The notes below the pieces were generated by a model. That model was not told the DNA's origin, searched no databases, and saw only the letters and a list, made by a program, of their open reading frames with translations. A DNA stretch of 23,538 nucleotides from a virus, in IMG/VR virus record IMGVR_UViG_3300025711_000028, positions 1 to 23,538 of that record. The stretch is one strand, 5' to 3'. The translations under genes were made by a program, and so were the position numbers. This document shows, in pieces, positions 22,488 through 23,538 of the stretch. How positions within the stretch are numbered: position 1 is the stretch's first letter; every line of letters starts with the position of its first letter.

Positions 22488-22520
22488 AAACAAAAATAAA
22501 AAGCCCCGCATGCGCGGGGC
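22488..22520 (-). terminator. Intrinsic terminator after the DUF2513 gene
   Basis: Minus-strand GCCCCGC and GCGGGGC arms (22520-22514 and 22509-22503) form a seven-pair GC stem around a GCAT loop, followed by a T-rich run (TTTTTATTTTTGTTTT). Confidence 0.88.
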
Positions 22521-22540
22521 CCATAAACAGAAATTTTGTA

Positions 22541-22822
22541 TTAACGATACTTCGAAGGGCTGCTTCTTATCTCGTCAAGCAGGTCGTGCCCTTGCCACGT
22601 CAGGCCTTTGATGCTCGGGCCAATGCCAAAGCTTGCAGTCAGAAAACCTGTGTCCGCTAGTAGATTCAGGTGATAGCGAAGTACTTCGGTCTCTTCATCC
22701 TTCTTGTAGTTCCCATCAACCATATGCTCCGGGAACACAGCACTGAATGAAGCTCCGTTTAACGTAGTCCTTGCCTCAGTTCTCTCTAGTATTTCCTTGA
22801 TTACTGCCCAATCCCTAACCAT
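22541..22822 (-). CDS. DUF2513 family protein
   Basis: A 93-residue protein matching the DUF2513 family: MVRDWAVIKEILERTE at the start, TEVLRYHLNLLADTGFL in the middle, and a GLTWQGHDLLDEIRSS end. The shape (winged helix-like, with HxxLLxxxGFL and LTWxGHDLLD) suggests DNA binding, but no function is established. It lies between two terminators, directly after the candidate late promoter. The ribosome-binding site is weak (AGGT nine bases before the ATG), and the first codons can pair with the leader upstream (10-bp inverted repeat). In other phages the family occurs at varied places, so it could be a cargo gene. Confidence 0.8.
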   Translation of the reverse strand: MVRDWAVIKEILERTEARTTLNGASFSAVFPEHMVDGNYKKDEETEVLRYHLNLLADTGFLTASFGIGPSIKGLTWQGHDLLDEIRSSPSKYR

Positions 22823-22922
22823 TAGCGACTACCTAGATAAATCGAGAAGTCAGCAATATAACCTCATCCACATCAATGGAGAAAGACACGAAGTTAGGGA
22901 TTTGTTTGGATTTCTAGAAAGC

Positions 22923-22948
22923 AAAAAGCCCATCTCGGAGACGGGCTT
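22923..22948 (-). terminator. tR'-like terminator below the late promoter
   Basis: Minus-strand AAGCCCGTCT (22948-22939) pairs with AGATGGGCTT (22935-22926) in a ten-pair stem with one G-U wobble and a three-base loop, followed by TTTTTGC. It lies about 23 bases after the expected start site of the late promoter, the place tR' has below pR' in lambda. Confidence 0.85.
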
Positions 22949-22977
22949 TGCACGCGGAAAAACCGCAAAGTAACTGA

Positions 22978-23006
22978 AATCTATAGTTCGTCCCCGGCCT
23001 TGTCAA
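22978..23006 (-). promoter_or_regulatory. Candidate late promoter (pR'-like)
   Basis: A consensus -35 TTGACA (23006-23001) and a -10 TAGATT (22983-22978) with an ideal 17-base spacer. The -35 box contains the Q stop codon. The start site is expected near 22971. A TACTTT just after that point could act as the -10-like pause element used by Q proteins, but this is a guess. It is followed by a strong terminator, so long transcripts would need Q. Confidence 0.72.
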
Positions 23007-23356
23007 GCAGCCTCGCGCCGAAAATCGAGCGCGCCATCAATCCAGGCAATGCCCGCCTTCCAGAGCTGCCGAGTCTTCTCTTCACCGAAGCCCATCTTCT
23101 TGCCGACATCGATCAGCGCCTTGTCGCGAGCGGTGTAGTACTTCATCAGCACCTTGCCGCATTCCGGGTACCGCTTCAGCAGGCGACCCATCAAGCCGTC
23201 AATCATCAGCGCATCGTCGTCGGTGATCATCGGCGTGTGCAGCGTGTTCTCACGGGATGCACAGCACGACACGCCGGACCCCAGCACGACCCAACGGCCC
23301 CAATGCTCCAGCAAATCCTCGGCGGTGCGCTCGGTGAAGCTCTTCGTTCTCGCCAT
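23003..23356 (-). CDS. Q: Late antitermination protein Q
   Basis: A 117-residue protein that fits the phage antitermination Q family (the phage 82 / DUF1133-like type). The EHWGRWV segment near residues 15-21, the LGSGVSCCASRE stretch, and a helix-turn-helix-like block MKYYTARDKALIDVGKKMGFGEEKTRQLWKAGIAWIDG at about 70-107 are visible. Q binds DNA at the late promoter and modifies RNA polymerase so that it ignores terminators. Its stop codon lies inside the -35 box of that promoter, and a strong terminator follows, exactly the context expected for Q. The ATG lies two bases after the upstream stop. Confidence 0.85.
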   Translation of the reverse strand: MARTKSFTERTAEDLLEHWGRWVVLGSGVSCCASRENTLHTPMITDDDALMIDGLMGRLLKRYPECGKVLMKYYTARDKALIDVGKKMGFGEEKTRQLWKAGIAWIDGALDFRREAA

Positions 23357-23358
23357 GA

Positions 23359-23538
23359 TCAGTCCCCTTTAATGGCCGAGCCACCTGGCCCGCGAGTGTT
23401 GGTTTGCTGGTACAGATCGGCCATGGTCAATGGCTCGCGCGGCAGCGTTGCGATGTGGCGCTCCTGGCGGATAAGCATGCCGAGCTGAACGACCAGGTCA
23501 TCCATCGGAAGCGGCTCCAGCGTCTCGGCGTGCACTAG
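23359..23538 (-). CDS. 3' end of an unidentified gene upstream of Q (partial)
   Basis: An open frame entering from the right edge with no stop for 59 codons, ending two bases before the Q start. The visible C-terminus includes PMDDLVVQLGMLIRQERHI and ends LYQQTNTRGPGGSAIKGD. Tight spacing with Q suggests one operon. The start and the family cannot be seen; genes in this position in lambdoid phages are often nin-type (recombination or packaging accessory), but I cannot say which. Confidence 0.6.
   Translation of the reverse strand, partial: LVHAETLEPLPMDDLVVQLGMLIRQERHIATLPREPLTMADLYQQTNTRGPGGSAIKGD

Noticed and set aside
1-23538. tRNA genes, CRISPR arrays, insertion sequences, integrase and att sites
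   Set aside because: Looked for and not seen by eye; short tRNAs or degenerate repeats cannot be fully excluded without a scan.

Overview
The window is a long stretch of the late (structural and lysis) region of a temperate, lambda-like siphophage or prophage. Every supported gene lies on the minus strand, so transcription runs from about 23.5 kb down to 1. The head genes are of HK97 type and the tail genes of lambda type. High G+C and the style of the tail-tip and fibre genes suggest a Pseudomonas-type gammaproteobacterial host; this is inference, because no host gene, tRNA, integrase or att site is visible, so prophage and free phage cannot be told apart.

Regulation and lysis start (about 23538-22047): the 3' end of an unidentified gene, a Q-type antiterminator, a strong sigma70 promoter whose -35 box overlaps the Q stop codon, an intrinsic terminator just downstream (a pR'/tR'-like pair), a DUF2513 gene, more terminators, a foldable leader and a lambda-S-like holin. 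The holin stop overlaps the start of a small CxxC protein, followed by an HNH endonuclease.

Packaging and head (21597-14568): G-tract-rich candidate cos region, small and large terminase, portal, prohead protease, HK97-fold capsid protein (the crosslinking Lys, Asn and Glu appear conserved), a small unknown protein, gp6-like connector, gp7-like head closure, gp10-like and DUF3168 neck/tail-completion proteins.

Tail (14482-318): tail tube protein with a TTG start and two internal PGSGYT repeats, G and G-T chaperones joined by a -1 frameshift at an A8 run with a strong downstream hairpin, tape measure, M, L, K, then a two-gene insertion (P63C-domain protein and a lipoprotein), I, a small unknown protein, J, two related tail-tip proteins, a fibre with a C1q-like tip and a fibre-assembly chaperone. 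A SleB-type endolysin runs off the left edge, so holin and endolysin sit at opposite ends of the late operon.

The most unusual points are (1) the K-I insertion with its own promoter covered by four evenly spaced ATGC-WW-GCAT palindromes, (2) a potentially bistable RNA leader that could hide or expose the holin ribosome-binding site, and (3) a late operon punctuated by about eight intrinsic terminators, which makes sense if Q-modified polymerase reads through them.
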